A DNA stretch of 64,000 bases from Pseudomonas sp. BP8 (GTDB lineage: Bacteria; Pseudomonadota; Gammaproteobacteria; Pseudomonadales; Pseudomonadaceae): positions 2,820,501-2,884,500 of the forward strand of contig NZ_JAGINK010000001.1 of the NCBI RefSeq assembly GCF_017875955.1, given 5' to 3'. Positions 18,870 to 27,939 of this stretch are shown here, one piece after another. The translations under genes and the position numbers were made by a program. Each line of letters opens with the position of its first letter. Positions within the stretch are counted from its first letter, which is position 1. The notes under the pieces are model-generated. The model saw only the letters and a program-made list of their open reading frames with translations, was not told the origin of the DNA and searched no databases.

Positions 18870-19067
18870 ATTGCGGTCCTGTTGGCAAAGGGGCAGGGAA
18901 ATTTCGTCGGTGAACGTCAGTGACGGCGCAGACCGGGTATTGGCACAGACTTGAGCCGCTTTGCTGTGCTCCTGCCTGTGCGGTGAAATAGTCGGTTGTA
19001 TTCGAACTAAAAGCTGACCTTATAGTCAGCTTAACCAGTTGCCCTGTTTAATCACGAGGATTGCACC

Positions 19068-19304
19068 ATGCATCTGTACACCCTGGGATACTTGTTCAAC
19101 GGCGAGCCCCGCACCCATCAGTTCGAATTGAAACAGCCCGAACTCCCCCTTCACGAGGCTGCGATGCACGTGTTGGTATTGCATTTCGGCGATGGTGAAA
19201 ACAGTCTGGTAATGCCTAGCGCAGATGCCACGCCGGAGCAAATACTGGAACAGGCTGAACGCATGGGGCTGACGCAGATAGAGGTTCTCGAGCAGTCCCA
19301 GTGA
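19068..19304 (+). CDS. Small conserved hypothetical protein (78 aa)
   Basis: This soluble acidic protein starts MHLYTLGYLFNGEPRTHQFE and has predicted beta strands followed by one helix (PEQILEQAERMGL). An AGGA ribosome site precedes the ATG. I do not recognise a characterised family. It lies alone between a HEAT-repeat gene and the convergent XRE-cupin regulator. Confidence 0.65.
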   Translation: MHLYTLGYLFNGEPRTHQFELKQPELPLHEAAMHVLVLHFGDGENSLVMPSADATPEQILEQAERMGLTQIEVLEQSQ

Positions 19305-19340
19305 GGCTGATGCCTTGGCGCAAGAACAGCGTCATCCCTG

Positions 19341-19922
19341 TCAAGGGTGCTCTATCACCATCACCGCAGTGGTGTCTCGCTCAAGCGCCTCGAACACATG
19401 CGGCACCGTGGCCAGGTAGCTGATGTAATCGCCGGCGCCGAGCAACACCGGTGCTTCAGCCGGACCAATCCTGGCGCTGCCAGTGCACAGCAGCACATGC
19501 TCGACTGTGCCGGGCAGGTGCGCCTGAGAGAGGCGCACCTCGCCGGGCTGCACCTTGAGCCGATAGAGGTCACGACGCATGCCGGCCGGGCAATCGGCAA
19601 GCAGGGTCGCCGCATAATTGGCCGCCTCGGTGTAAGCCGTCAGGCCTTCGTCGGCGCGAATCACCCGCAACTGCTGAGGCGCTTGTTCGAAGAACCGCGT
19701 CACCTGCAGCCCCATTGCCATGGCCAGCGCCCACAGCGTCTCGATACTCGGGTTGCCGATGCCCGATTCAAGCTGAGACAGGGTCGACTTCGCCACTGAC
19801 GCGCGCTTGGCCAACTCTGTCAGAGACAGCCCTGCAAGTTGCCGTTCTCTCTTTATCGCCAGGGCCAACAGGTCGATTCGGCTCGGATTCAAGCTGGATT
19901 GATCGTTCTTTATATCGGTCAT
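19341..19922 (-). CDS. XRE family regulator with C-terminal cupin domain
   Basis: The 193-residue protein has an N-terminal HTH_3 domain (about 18-75: LSLTELAKRASVAKSTLSQL then SIETLWALAMAMG) and a C-terminal cupin (about 110-190) that would bind an effector. This architecture is typical of regulators of amino acid or polyamine transport and catabolism. It is divergent from the DMT transporter gene at 20055 and likely controls it; candidate operators lie in between. Confidence 0.92.
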   Translation of the reverse strand: MTDIKNDQSSLNPSRIDLLALAIKRERQLAGLSLTELAKRASVAKSTLSQLESGIGNPSIETLWALAMAMGLQVTRFFEQAPQQLRVIRADEGLTAYTEAANYAATLLADCPAGMRRDLYRLKVQPGEVRLSQAHLPGTVEHVLLCTGSARIGPAEAPVLLGAGDYISYLATVPHVFEALERDTTAVMVIEHP

Positions 19923-19956
19923 TTGTTCGCTAAATCACTCGTTAAGGCGTTGACGA

Positions 19957-19999
19957 TTCACTATGCTGCGTTCAGTATGGCGGTCTTTCGTTCATTATA
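19957..19999. promoter_or_regulatory. Three TTCANTAT direct repeats, candidate operators
   Basis: The gap between the XRE-cupin regulator and the DMT transporter gene holds TTCACTATG (19957-19965), TTCAGTATG (19971-19979) and TTCATTATA (19991-19999). The spacing (14 and 20 bases) and location fit half-sites for the divergent regulator; part of the last copy could also be a -10 element. Confidence 0.4.
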
Positions 20000-20054
20000 G
20001 AGTTCGCTTTGTCCGTGTACAGCCCGACATGAAGCGTAAGCAAGGAAGCAATGC

Positions 20055-20954
20055 ATGATGAGTACGCAAGCCCGCGGGACCGTTGAAATGGTCACCGCCA
20101 TGATGATTTCCGGCACTGTCGGCTGGTTCGTCATCATGTCTGGCCAATCACCCGAGGCCGTGGTGTTCTGGCGCTGCCTGTTCGGCGCGTTGGCGATGCT
20201 GGTGGCATGCCTGTTACTGGGCGTGCTGCGCAATACGCGGCTCAATGCTGGGCAATGGTTGCTGATGGGCCTGGGCGGGCTGGCGCTGATGCTCAACTGG
20301 CTGCTGCTGTTCAGTGCCTACCAGCATGCCTCCATCGCCATCGCCACGGTGGTCTACCACGTGCAGCCGTTCATGCTGGTCGGGCTCGGGGTACTGCTGT
20401 TTGCCGAGCGACTGAGCGCAGCCAAGATCGGCTGGCTGCTGCTGGCCTTCGCCGGCCTGGTGCTGATCGTGTCGGCCAAGGGCAGTGAGCAAATGCCCGG
20501 CACCGATTATCTGCTGGGCGTATGCCTGGCGCTGGCCTCGGCATTGTTCTACGCGCTGGCGGCGATTATCACCAAGCGGCTCAAGGCGGTACCCGCGCAC
20601 CTGATCGTGCTGGTGCAAATGCTGGTCGGGGTAATGGTCCTGGCACCGTTCATGGACTTCACCGTGGATGCACCAGCTGAGACGGCCTGGGGTTATCTGG
20701 TAATCATCGGCGTGGTGCACACCGGCCTGATGTCGACCCTGCTCTACAGCGCCATCCAGAAGATTCCCACGGTACTGGTGGGCGCGTTGTCCTTCATCTA
20801 TCCGATCGTCGCGATCCTGGTTGACTGGCTGGCCTTTGCGCATCCGCTTGGCGTGCTCCAGGTGGGCGGAACTGCGGCCATCCTGCTCGCGGCTGCGGGG
20901 ATGAATTTTGATTGGTCGCTAGGTCGGGCCACGCCTCACACAAGGCGTAGTTGA
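20055..20954 (+). CDS. EamA/DMT family transporter
   Basis: This 299-residue protein has ten hydrophobic helices in two EamA halves (about 10-140 and 150-285), typical of drug/metabolite transporters of the RhaT/YdcZ type that move amino acids or other metabolites. An AAGGAAG site precedes the ATG. It is divergent from an XRE-cupin regulator and followed, after 130 bases, by the amine oxidase-like gene and the binding protein, so it may serve the same substrate. Confidence 0.9.
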   Translation: MMSTQARGTVEMVTAMMISGTVGWFVIMSGQSPEAVVFWRCLFGALAMLVACLLLGVLRNTRLNAGQWLLMGLGGLALMLNWLLLFSAYQHASIAIATVVYHVQPFMLVGLGVLLFAERLSAAKIGWLLLAFAGLVLIVSAKGSEQMPGTDYLLGVCLALASALFYALAAIITKRLKAVPAHLIVLVQMLVGVMVLAPFMDFTVDAPAETAWGYLVIIGVVHTGLMSTLLYSAIQKIPTVLVGALSFIYPIVAILVDWLAFAHPLGVLQVGGTAAILLAAAGMNFDWSLGRATPHTRRS

Positions 20955-21084
20955 GCCGCCACAGCGTTTCAGTGAGAAATTAAACAGTTCGAACATTCCG
21001 GCATATGGATATGCTCATTGGTTCTTTGATCGAAGCGGTTTTTTCCTCTCAACTAGCGCTTTTTTGCGTGAGCGAGAGTTGCTG

Positions 21085-22254
21085 GTGGAACGATGTGAAG
21101 CACTGGTCCTCGGGCTTGGCGCCATGGGCGCCGCGACGGTCTATCAATTGGCAAAGGCCGGGGTGAAAGTGGTCGGGATCGACCGCCATCACCCGCCGCA
21201 TACATTTGGCTCAAGCCATGGCGATACCCGGATTACCCGGTTGTCGGTAGGCGAGGGCGCGCAGTACGTGCCGAGCGTGGGCCGGGCCCAGCGCCTCTGG
21301 CGTGAGTTGGAGGCGTTGTCGGGCGAATCGCTGTTCGAACAATCCGGCCTGCTGGTGCTGACTTCAAGCCCGGACTTCGACCCCCACGACCAGACCGACT
21401 TCACCCTGCGCACCATTGGCTTGGCGCAAACCTATGGCATTGACCACGAAGTCCTCGATGCCACGCAGATTCGTCAACGCTTCCCCCAGTTCAGGCACGT
21501 GCTCGACAGCGCTATCGGTTACTTCGAACCCGGTGGTGGTTTTGTCCGTCCCGAGCGTTGCATCGATGTGCAGCTGCGCCTGGCCGAACAGCACGGCGCG
21601 ACGCTGTATAAAGGTGAGACGGTGACCGGAATCAGTTCGGACGAGCAGGGCGTAACGGTCATCACCGACCAGCGCACGCTGCGTGCCGATAAACTGGTGA
21701 TTGGCGCCGGCAACTGGGCGGGCGGCCTGCTTGGCGAACCGTTCGAAGGGTTGCTCAAGGTCTATCGGCAACGGCTGTTCTGGTTCGAGCTTGAGCCTGA
21801 AACCGATCTGGTCGGTGCTTCGCCGACGTTCATCCTCACCCACGGCCGCGGTGACGACAAGATCAACTATGGCTTCCCCGCGTTGGCGGGCGAGGGCAGC
21901 ATGAAGATCGCCACTGCGCAGTACCATACCGCCGCGGATCCCGACACCCTGGAACGTACGGTTTCAGTGGCGGAAGAACAGGACATGTACCAGCAGCAGG
22001 TGCACGGACGGATCGCCGGGGTTAGCGCCAAAGTGATCAAGTCGGCCGTCTGCGCCTACACCGTTACCCCGGATCGGCACTTCATCATCGACACGCATCC
22101 AGCGTTGCAGCACACCTTGGTGGTGTCGGCGTGTTCCGGTCATGGCTTCAAGCATTCCGCAGCCTTGGGCGAAGCATTTGCACAGTGGTGCATGCGTGGC
22201 TCGAGCGACCTTGATCTGTCGTCTTTCTCCCTGAAACGCTTCGAAGGTAAATGA
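21085..22254 (+). CDS. FAD-dependent sarcosine/N-methyltryptophan oxidase family protein
   Basis: This protein of about 389 residues has the N-terminal dinucleotide-binding motif GLGAMGAATVYQLAKAG and, near residue 323, CAYTVTPDRHFIID. That matches the site where monomeric sarcosine oxidase and SolA attach FAD covalently to Cys. The family oxidises secondary amines of N-methyl amino acids, giving formaldehyde, H2O2 and the free amino acid. The start is uncertain: TTG at 21064 is possible, but GTG at 21085 (VERCEALVLGLG) best matches the family N-terminus. Its stop overlaps the start of the binding-protein gene (ATGA). Confidence 0.85.
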   Translation: MERCEALVLGLGAMGAATVYQLAKAGVKVVGIDRHHPPHTFGSSHGDTRITRLSVGEGAQYVPSVGRAQRLWRELEALSGESLFEQSGLLVLTSSPDFDPHDQTDFTLRTIGLAQTYGIDHEVLDATQIRQRFPQFRHVLDSAIGYFEPGGGFVRPERCIDVQLRLAEQHGATLYKGETVTGISSDEQGVTVITDQRTLRADKLVIGAGNWAGGLLGEPFEGLLKVYRQRLFWFELEPETDLVGASPTFILTHGRGDDKINYGFPALAGEGSMKIATAQYHTAADPDTLERTVSVAEEQDMYQQQVHGRIAGVSAKVIKSAVCAYTVTPDRHFIIDTHPALQHTLVVSACSGHGFKHSAALGEAFAQWCMRGSSDLDLSSFSLKRFEGK

Positions 22255-23036
22255 TCGTGAAACGTGTAGTGCTCTCTGTTGCCTTGCTGGTCGCCGCCAT
22301 GGGTTCTGCCTGTGCCGAAACCTTGAAAATTGCCGTGGTGCCAGTGCCCCATGCGGAGATTCTCGAGTTCCTCAAACCGGAGCTGGCCAAGCAAGGGGTG
22401 ACCCTCGACGTCAAGGTCTTCACTGACTACATCCAGCCCGACCGCCAGGTCGATGAAGGCCGCCTGGACGCCAATTACTTTCAGAGCAAGCCTTATTACG
22501 ATGCCTACAAGAAGGACCGTCCGAGCAGCGACCAGGTGCCGGTAGTCGCGGTGCATGTCGAACCGTTTGGTGCCTACTCGAAGAAGATCAAGTCGATCGC
22601 TGACTTGGAAGAAGGCGCGACCATCGCCATTCCCAATGATCCGGCCAACTCCGGGCGTGCGCTGTTGCTGATCGCCAAGCAGGGCCTGATTACCCTGAAG
22701 GACCCGAGCAACATCATGGCAACCGCTGCCGATATCACCAGCAACCCCAAGCACCTCAAGTTCAAGGAGCTGGAGGCGGCCATGCTGCCGCGCGTACTGA
22801 ACCAGGTCGACATCGCCATGATCAACGCCAACTATGCGCTTGAAGCCAAGCTGGTGCCGCACAAGGACGCGTTGTTCATCGAAAGCGCCGAGTCGCCGTA
22901 TGCCAACTACCTGTATGTACGCCGCGACAAGGTCAATGACCCGGCGGTGCAAAAACTGGCTGCGTTGCTTAATTCAGCGCAGGTGAAGCAGTTCATTCTC
23001 GAGCGCTATCACGGGGATGTGGTGCCGGCCTTCTGA
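22251..23036 (+). CDS. NlpA/MetQ family substrate-binding protein
   Basis: This 261-residue periplasmic protein starts with a signal peptide (VKRVVLSVALLVAAMGSACA) and matches the NlpA lipoprotein fold: LKIAVVPVPHAEILEFLKP, VFTDYIQPDRQVDEGRLDANYFQ, PNDPANSGRALLLIA. A canonical lipobox is not clear, so it may be soluble rather than lipidated. MetQ-type proteins bind methionine or related amino acids for MetNI importers. No metN or metI is nearby; coupling by ATGA to the amine oxidase gene suggests the ligand is linked to that enzyme. Confidence 0.88.
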   Translation: MIVKRVVLSVALLVAAMGSACAETLKIAVVPVPHAEILEFLKPELAKQGVTLDVKVFTDYIQPDRQVDEGRLDANYFQSKPYYDAYKKDRPSSDQVPVVAVHVEPFGAYSKKIKSIADLEEGATIAIPNDPANSGRALLLIAKQGLITLKDPSNIMATAADITSNPKHLKFKELEAAMLPRVLNQVDIAMINANYALEAKLVPHKDALFIESAESPYANYLYVRRDKVNDPAVQKLAALLNSAQVKQFILERYHGDVVPAF

Positions 23037-23104
23037 GCCGTGCTGATACGGCTTGAAATGCTTGCGGCCGCGTTGCGGCTCTCGCGACGACAGGCCGGGA
23101 AGCG

Positions 23105-23614
23105 TTACTGCGCTTGGGCAGAATTCCCGGCTGCTGCTGGTTGATTAGCGGCCAACCCGGCCAACGCCTGGCGCAAGCTCGCCAGGTCGCTGAAGCGCCG
23201 CTCGCGGGCGACCCTGCCGTCTTTCAGCTCCAGCCACTGAACACTGTCGCGGTCGCCGGCGTAGCGTTCGGCGACCTGGCCGTCCCGGTCCAGCAGGATG
23301 CGATAGTGCGCCGAACGCATACTCGGCACCAGCATGGACTGGACCAGGCTCGGCAGCTTCTCGATGTCTGCCACGAAGACCACACCGCGGGCCTCCAGAT
23401 AGCCTGCTTGAGTGTGTTCGACAGCGCTGTTGACCAAGCGCGCACTGGACATGCTACGGGCAATCATCAGCACGCGGGTGTGCGGATCAAGGGTGTAGGC
23501 CGTGTCGAACTGGTCGTTGAGCGTCCAGGTGGTGGGCGTCGGCAGTGGGTCCTGAGCCTGAAGATGAGTGCAGGTCAGGGCAAGGAGCAGCAACAGGAAA
23601 GTACGCATCGACAA
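23105..23614 (-). CDS. Secreted thioredoxin-fold-like protein of unknown function
   Basis: The 169-residue protein has a signal peptide (FLLLLLALTCTHLQAQ, cleavage near residue 20). The body (WTLNDQFDTAYTLDPHTRVLMIARSM ... YRILLDRDGQVAERYAGD) looks like a peroxiredoxin/thioredoxin fold without the redox Cys pair. I do not assign a function. It lies between the binding-protein gene and the ABC exporter gene, on the opposite strand to both. Confidence 0.65.
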   Translation of the reverse strand: MSMRTFLLLLLALTCTHLQAQDPLPTPTTWTLNDQFDTAYTLDPHTRVLMIARSMSSARLVNSAVEHTQAGYLEARGVVFVADIEKLPSLVQSMLVPSMRSAHYRILLDRDGQVAERYAGDRDSVQWLELKDGRVARERRFSDLASLRQALAGLAANQPAAAGNSAQAQ

Positions 23615-23783
23615 TGCTCGCAGGTGACGTGTCCTTTACCCTAGTAGGCCTCCAGCGCGTCAGCCAGTCCCGGCGCTCAGCCGAGAATGCGCCGCTACCC
23701 TGAGTGTGCGGCGAAGCAGAAAATACTTGAACCAACCGTTCAATGGCAGAATCTCCTCAACTTGAACCCTTTCGGAGATCACC

Positions 23784-25637
23784 ATGCTCGGCAGTTTCGA
23801 ACGCAGGCTCGACCCTTTCCCACCTGACGAGGCACCGCCGCCGCCTGTCGGCCTTGCGCGGTTCCTCTGGGCCTGCACGCGTGGGGCACGTGGCTACATC
23901 CTTGCGCTGGCACTGCTCAGTGCAGCGGTGTCGATCTACGAGGCCTGGTTGTTTTCCTTCCTTGGTCAGGTCGTTGATCTGCTCTCGGCCTGGCAGGCCG
24001 GCGGCGACATCAACGGCCAGGAAAGTCGCGTGTTGTGGGGTATCGGCATCGTGCTGCTGGTCAGTATCGGGCTGGTGGCGCTGCGCACCATGGTGCAGCA
24101 CCAGGTATTGGCGATCAATCTGCCACTGCGGCTGCGCTGGGACTTCCATCGCCTGATGTTGCGCCAAAGCCTGTCGTTCTTTTCCGACGAGTTCTCCGGC
24201 CGGGTCACCACCAAAGTGATGCAGACTGCACTGGCCGTGCGCGAAGTGCTGTTCACGCTGATCGAGATCGCCCCCGGGATTGGCGTGTACTTCATCGCGA
24301 TCATCGCCTTGGCCGGTGGTTTCGCCCTGAAACTGATGCTGCCGTTCCTGGCATGGCTCACGCTGTTCGGGCTGGCCATGCTGTACTTCGTGCCACGCTT
24401 GGGCAAAGTTGGCCAGGAGCAGGCCAACGCACGCTCGTCGATGACCGGGCGTATCTCGGACGCCTATACCAACATCACTACCGTGAAACTGTTTTCCCAC
24501 TCCAAGCGTGAAGCGCACTTCGCCCGCGCTGCAATGGAAGATTTCAAGCAGACTGGTTTTCGCCAGATGCGTCTGGTCAGCCAGTTCGAAATCGTCAACC
24601 AGACGCTGGTGGTCGCGCTGATCATGGGCGCAGGCGGCTATGCCCTGTGGCTCTGGCACCAGGGCGAAGTCGGCACGGGTGCCGTGGCGGCGATCACCGC
24701 GATGGCCCTGCGGATCAACGGCATGTCGCACTGGATCATGTGGCAAATGACCTCGCTGTTCGAAAACATCGGTACCGTGCAGGACGGCATGGCCACCCTG
24801 ACCCGCGGGCCCAAAGTGCAGGATGCGCCGAATGCAGGCGTGCTGGAGACCGCCGGCGGTGCGGTGAGTTTCTCCAACGTGAGCTTCAACTACAACGGTG
24901 AGCGGCAGGTGCTCGACGGTCTCAGCCTGGATATCCGTCCGGGTGAAAAGATCGGCCTGGTGGGCCGCTCCGGTGCCGGTAAATCCACCCTGATCAACCT
25001 GCTGCTGCGTTTTTACGATGTCGATGGCGGTGAAATCCGTATCGATGGGCAGAACATCGCCCAGGTAACCCAAGACAGCTTGCGCAGTGCCATCGGCATG
25101 GTCACCCAGGACACCTCGCTGCTGCACCGCTCCATTCGCGACAACATTGCCTACGGCCGCCCGGATGCGACCGACGCGCAGATCCGCACGGCTGCGGCCA
25201 ACGCCCAGGCCGACGGTTTCATCAGCCAGCTCAGCGACCGTCAAGGGCGTAGTGGTTATGACACCCTGGTGGGGGAGCGCGGTATCAAGCTCTCGGGAGG
25301 CCAGCGGCAACGTATTGCCATCGCCCGGGTAATGCTCAAGAACGCCCCGATCCTACTCCTGGACGAGGCCACCAGCGCCCTGGACTCGGAAGTGGAAGTT
25401 GCCATCCAGGAAAGCCTCGATGAAATGATGCAGGGCAAGACTGTCATTGCCATCGCCCATCGGCTGTCTACCATCGCGGCCATGGATCGGCTGATCGTGA
25501 TGGATGACGGGCGCATCATCGAGCAGGGTACCCACGCCGAGCTGCTCGAGAAGAACGGCACGTACGCGCGTTTGTGGCAGCACCAGAGCGGCGGTTTCCT
25601 GGGTGAAGATCAAGGTGTCGTCGAAGCGATGGACTAG
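23784..25637 (+). CDS. ABC exporter, fused permease and ATPase (MsbA/lipid-multidrug type)
   Basis: The 617-residue half-transporter has an N-terminal six-helix ABC membrane domain (about 35-340) and a C-terminal nucleotide-binding domain. Walker A (GRSGAGKST, from about 394), the signature LSGGQRQRIAIARV, Walker B (ILLLDEATSALDSE) and the switch His (AHRLSTI) are all intact. It would work as a homodimer exporting a hydrophobic compound, lipid or drug; the substrate is not defined by context. Confidence 0.93.
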   Translation: MLGSFERRLDPFPPDEAPPPPVGLARFLWACTRGARGYILALALLSAAVSIYEAWLFSFLGQVVDLLSAWQAGGDINGQESRVLWGIGIVLLVSIGLVALRTMVQHQVLAINLPLRLRWDFHRLMLRQSLSFFSDEFSGRVTTKVMQTALAVREVLFTLIEIAPGIGVYFIAIIALAGGFALKLMLPFLAWLTLFGLAMLYFVPRLGKVGQEQANARSSMTGRISDAYTNITTVKLFSHSKREAHFARAAMEDFKQTGFRQMRLVSQFEIVNQTLVVALIMGAGGYALWLWHQGEVGTGAVAAITAMALRINGMSHWIMWQMTSLFENIGTVQDGMATLTRGPKVQDAPNAGVLETAGGAVSFSNVSFNYNGERQVLDGLSLDIRPGEKIGLVGRSGAGKSTLINLLLRFYDVDGGEIRIDGQNIAQVTQDSLRSAIGMVTQDTSLLHRSIRDNIAYGRPDATDAQIRTAAANAQADGFISQLSDRQGRSGYDTLVGERGIKLSGGQRQRIAIARVMLKNAPILLLDEATSALDSEVEVAIQESLDEMMQGKTVIAIAHRLSTIAAMDRLIVMDDGRIIEQGTHAELLEKNGTYARLWQHQSGGFLGEDQGVVEAMD

Positions 25638-25773
25638 CAGCGACCAGGCGGTAAGGGCCGCGCGGCGGCCCCAGCATGTACTTCAGTTCATCCGTGAGGC
25701 TATGTTCGCTACCTTCTTCTCTTCGGATCGCAAAACGCCGCCTCCGGTTACCAGGCGGGCCAAGCCGGCCAAT

Positions 25774-26115
25774 TCAGCTACCGCTGCCTGACCGGTCACC
25801 GGTATCCGCGCCGCTATCGTTACCATGTTCACCGCCGCGAGTGCTGTCGCCGTTGCCGCTGTCTTGAGTCGTTCCATCGCCACCGGTGCTGTCGGTATCG
25901 TTGCTTTCAGTACCGCTACCACTGCCCATGGCATCACCGGGTGTTCCGGATCCGCTTGGTGCGCCCCCATTGACGCTGCCGTCACTGCTGTCTGCACCTG
26001 GCGTGCCGGGTGAGCCCACGCTGTTGTCGTGGATGTCACTGGCAGCGAAGGCCAGTGGCGCGCTCATGCCCAGGCACAGGGCAAGCAGTACCGAATAGGG
26101 ACGAAGCCGTTTCAT
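25774..26115 (-). CDS. Secreted Gly/Ser/Asp/Thr-rich low-complexity protein
   Basis: The 113-residue product has a clear signal peptide (KRLRPYSVLLALCLGMSAPLAFA) and then an almost wholly low-complexity, acidic tail of Gly, Ser, Asp, Thr and Asn (GSVNGGAPSGSGTPGDAMG and similar). The ATG at 26115 has a good AGGAG site; the frame further upstream is unlikely. The body should be disordered and strongly negative; a surface, calcium-binding or matrix role is only a guess. Confidence 0.7.
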   Translation of the reverse strand: MKRLRPYSVLLALCLGMSAPLAFAASDIHDNSVGSPGTPGADSSDGSVNGGAPSGSGTPGDAMGSGSGTESNDTDSTGGDGTTQDSGNGDSTRGGEHGNDSGADTGDRSGSGS

Positions 26116-26348
26116 GATGTAGCTCCTGCTTGGATGATTACACCCATTGGGCTGTGCGCTCGGCATAAAGGTGCCCAGGTGCAGACAGGCGGTGCGCACT
26201 GTTCGAGCAAAGTGGACTCGTGTTGGTGATCTACTTCAACGTGAGTTTATGGGGGCGTCTGGTGTCGATCAGGCTGAATACACCATGTTTTTCATGATGT
26301 ATCGCAAAATTGCCCACCTTGATTTTGTCGGCCAACCACTTCAGACAC

Positions 26349-27119
26349 TCACCACTTAATTGGCTGGCCATCCCACGCCCAGAACGTGCCACTCTCCGCT
26401 GGCCCATGGCAGGCCACCTGTTCGAGGATGCACTGCGCAGCAAATCCCGGGCTGAACAGCTGCTCGGCGGGCACGTTGGCCTGAAAGGGCTGTGACAGCC
26501 TGGTGTCGGTAGTGCCGGGGTGCAGTAACAGCACTGTCGACGCTGGGTTGAGACGCTTCAGTTCGATACTTGCCGTGTGCAGCAGTTGATTGAGTGCCGC
26601 CTTGCTCGCCCGGTAGCTGTACCAGCCCCCCAGGTGGTTGTCGCCAATCGAACCGACCCTTGCCGACAGAGCAGCAAAGGTTGCCGGTTGCCTGCGTAGC
26701 AGTGGCAACAGGTGCTTGAGCAACAGCACTGGGGCGAAGCTGTTGAGGGTGAAGCTGGCCTGCAAGCCAGCGAGGTCCAGCTGCGCCAGGCTCTTTTCCG
26801 CCCGCGCCCCTTCATGTTGGAGAATGCCCAGGGTGCTGATCACCAGGTGCAGGTGGTCGCAACGGGCACTGATCGTGTGCGTCAGCGCCGCAAGCGATTG
26901 CTCATCGCGTGCGTCGCAATCGATCCGCAGCAGGCGTTGGCCCTGTTGCTCGGCCAGTACCGCAAGCTGGCTGCTGCGGGTTGCCTGGCGCGATACCGCG
27001 CAGACCTGTTGCACGTCATCGCGAGCGAGCAAGGCTGTACACAGTGCCAGCCCAATCCCCTGACTTGCACCGCATATCAGCACGTTGGCGTTGGTGGGCA
27101 GATTGGGAAGCAAGCGCAT
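26349..27119 (-). CDS. SDR family oxidoreductase
   Basis: The protein of about 256 residues is a classical short-chain dehydrogenase: the N-terminal cofactor motif CGASQGIGLAL (about 17-27), a Ser-containing strand (LSARVGSIGDN) and the YxxxK pair in GWYSYRASKAALNQLL. Its size and layout resemble the CsgA/C-factor-like SDR branch. The frame extends to 27278, but the Met at 27119 begins just before the Rossmann fold. Substrate unknown; not in an operon with recognised partners. Confidence 0.87.
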   Translation of the reverse strand: MRLLPNLPTNANVLICGASQGIGLALCTALLARDDVQQVCAVSRQATRSSQLAVLAEQQGQRLLRIDCDARDEQSLAALTHTISARCDHLHLVISTLGILQHEGARAEKSLAQLDLAGLQASFTLNSFAPVLLLKHLLPLLRRQPATFAALSARVGSIGDNHLGGWYSYRASKAALNQLLHTASIELKRLNPASTVLLLHPGTTDTRLSQPFQANVPAEQLFSPGFAAQCILEQVACHGPAESGTFWAWDGQPIKW

Positions 27120-27192
27120 AGGGCACCGTGCAATGTGAAGTAAACCTGTGACCGGCGGATGCGGGCAAATGTTCAGACGGGCTGTAGTTAGG

Positions 27193-27939
27193 TCAAAAGG
27201 CGATACCGACCTTAACGCCATACTCGTTGCGCGTTTGTTTGTCGAAATCGCTAACCGCATATTGCCCATCCAAGTCATAGATGAAGCGGTTGTAGTACAG
27301 CGAGGCCGCTACAGGAATGGTGCCGTGCCGATTAAAGAGGACGCTAAGTTCGGCAAAAGGATTGGTGGTGTCTAGCAAGTCCATATTTTCATTATAAATG
27401 TTCTCGATGTCGAGTTTGGAGTCGCCTTGCAGTGCTCTTCGGATGCCCGCCTCGAAGCGTACAGTGGTGTTGCTAAAGTAGTGATTATAACCTGCCGCAA
27501 CTTTAACGAAGGGGGTGCGGCTAGTAAGTTCAATGTCATACTTGCTGGAGTGCGGTTGTAAACGATTCCACTTATAGCCCCCGCCCAGCAACAGGTCGAT
27601 TGAATTACTCTCGTTCAGTGCAACCCTCCAGCCCATGTCGAGATCGGCTTGGGCGTCCTTCACCCGCTGGCCCTGACGTTCAGAGTATTGACCGCTGATT
27701 TCTGCTTGATAAACAAAGCCTTGCCGAGCTGTCATCTTGTTGCCGAAGTTCAAGAATAGACCGCCTTCGGGCATATACTCTTTACTTGTGCTGCGCTGTC
27801 CGGTGAATTCCATAACGCTATAGCTGCCCAATAAACCCACTGAAACTACAGGTTTTTCAGGCGGAGCGGCATTGGATATCGCGGGTAAGCTTGCGCCGAA
27901 GAAGAGGGTGGCTAACGCAGTAAGATTGGTTCTTTTCAT
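27193..27939 (-). CDS. Putative outer-membrane beta-barrel protein
   Basis: The 248-residue protein has a signal peptide (LTALATLFFGASLPAISNA) and alternating aromatic/hydrophobic strands ending in a C-terminal Phe (GVKVGIAF), the usual mark for outer-membrane barrel insertion. A GGAG site precedes the ATG. No specific family is recognised. Base composition is clearly less GC-rich than the neighbours, and an AT-rich, repeat-bearing stretch lies upstream, so it may have been acquired. Confidence 0.7.
   Translation of the reverse strand: MKRTNLTALATLFFGASLPAISNAAPPEKPVVSVGLLGSYSVMEFTGQRSTSKEYMPEGGLFLNFGNKMTARQGFVYQAEISGQYSERQGQRVKDAQADLDMGWRVALNESNSIDLLLGGGYKWNRLQPHSSKYDIELTSRTPFVKVAAGYNHYFSNTTVRFEAGIRRALQGDSKLDIENIYNENMDLLDTTNPFAELSVLFNRHGTIPVAASLYYNRFIYDLDGQYAVSDFDKQTRNEYGVKVGIAF

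Noticed and set aside
23757..25310. Open frame opposite the ABC exporter (517 codons)
   Set aside because: The plus-strand gene has all ABC motifs; the opposite frame has no recognisable domain.
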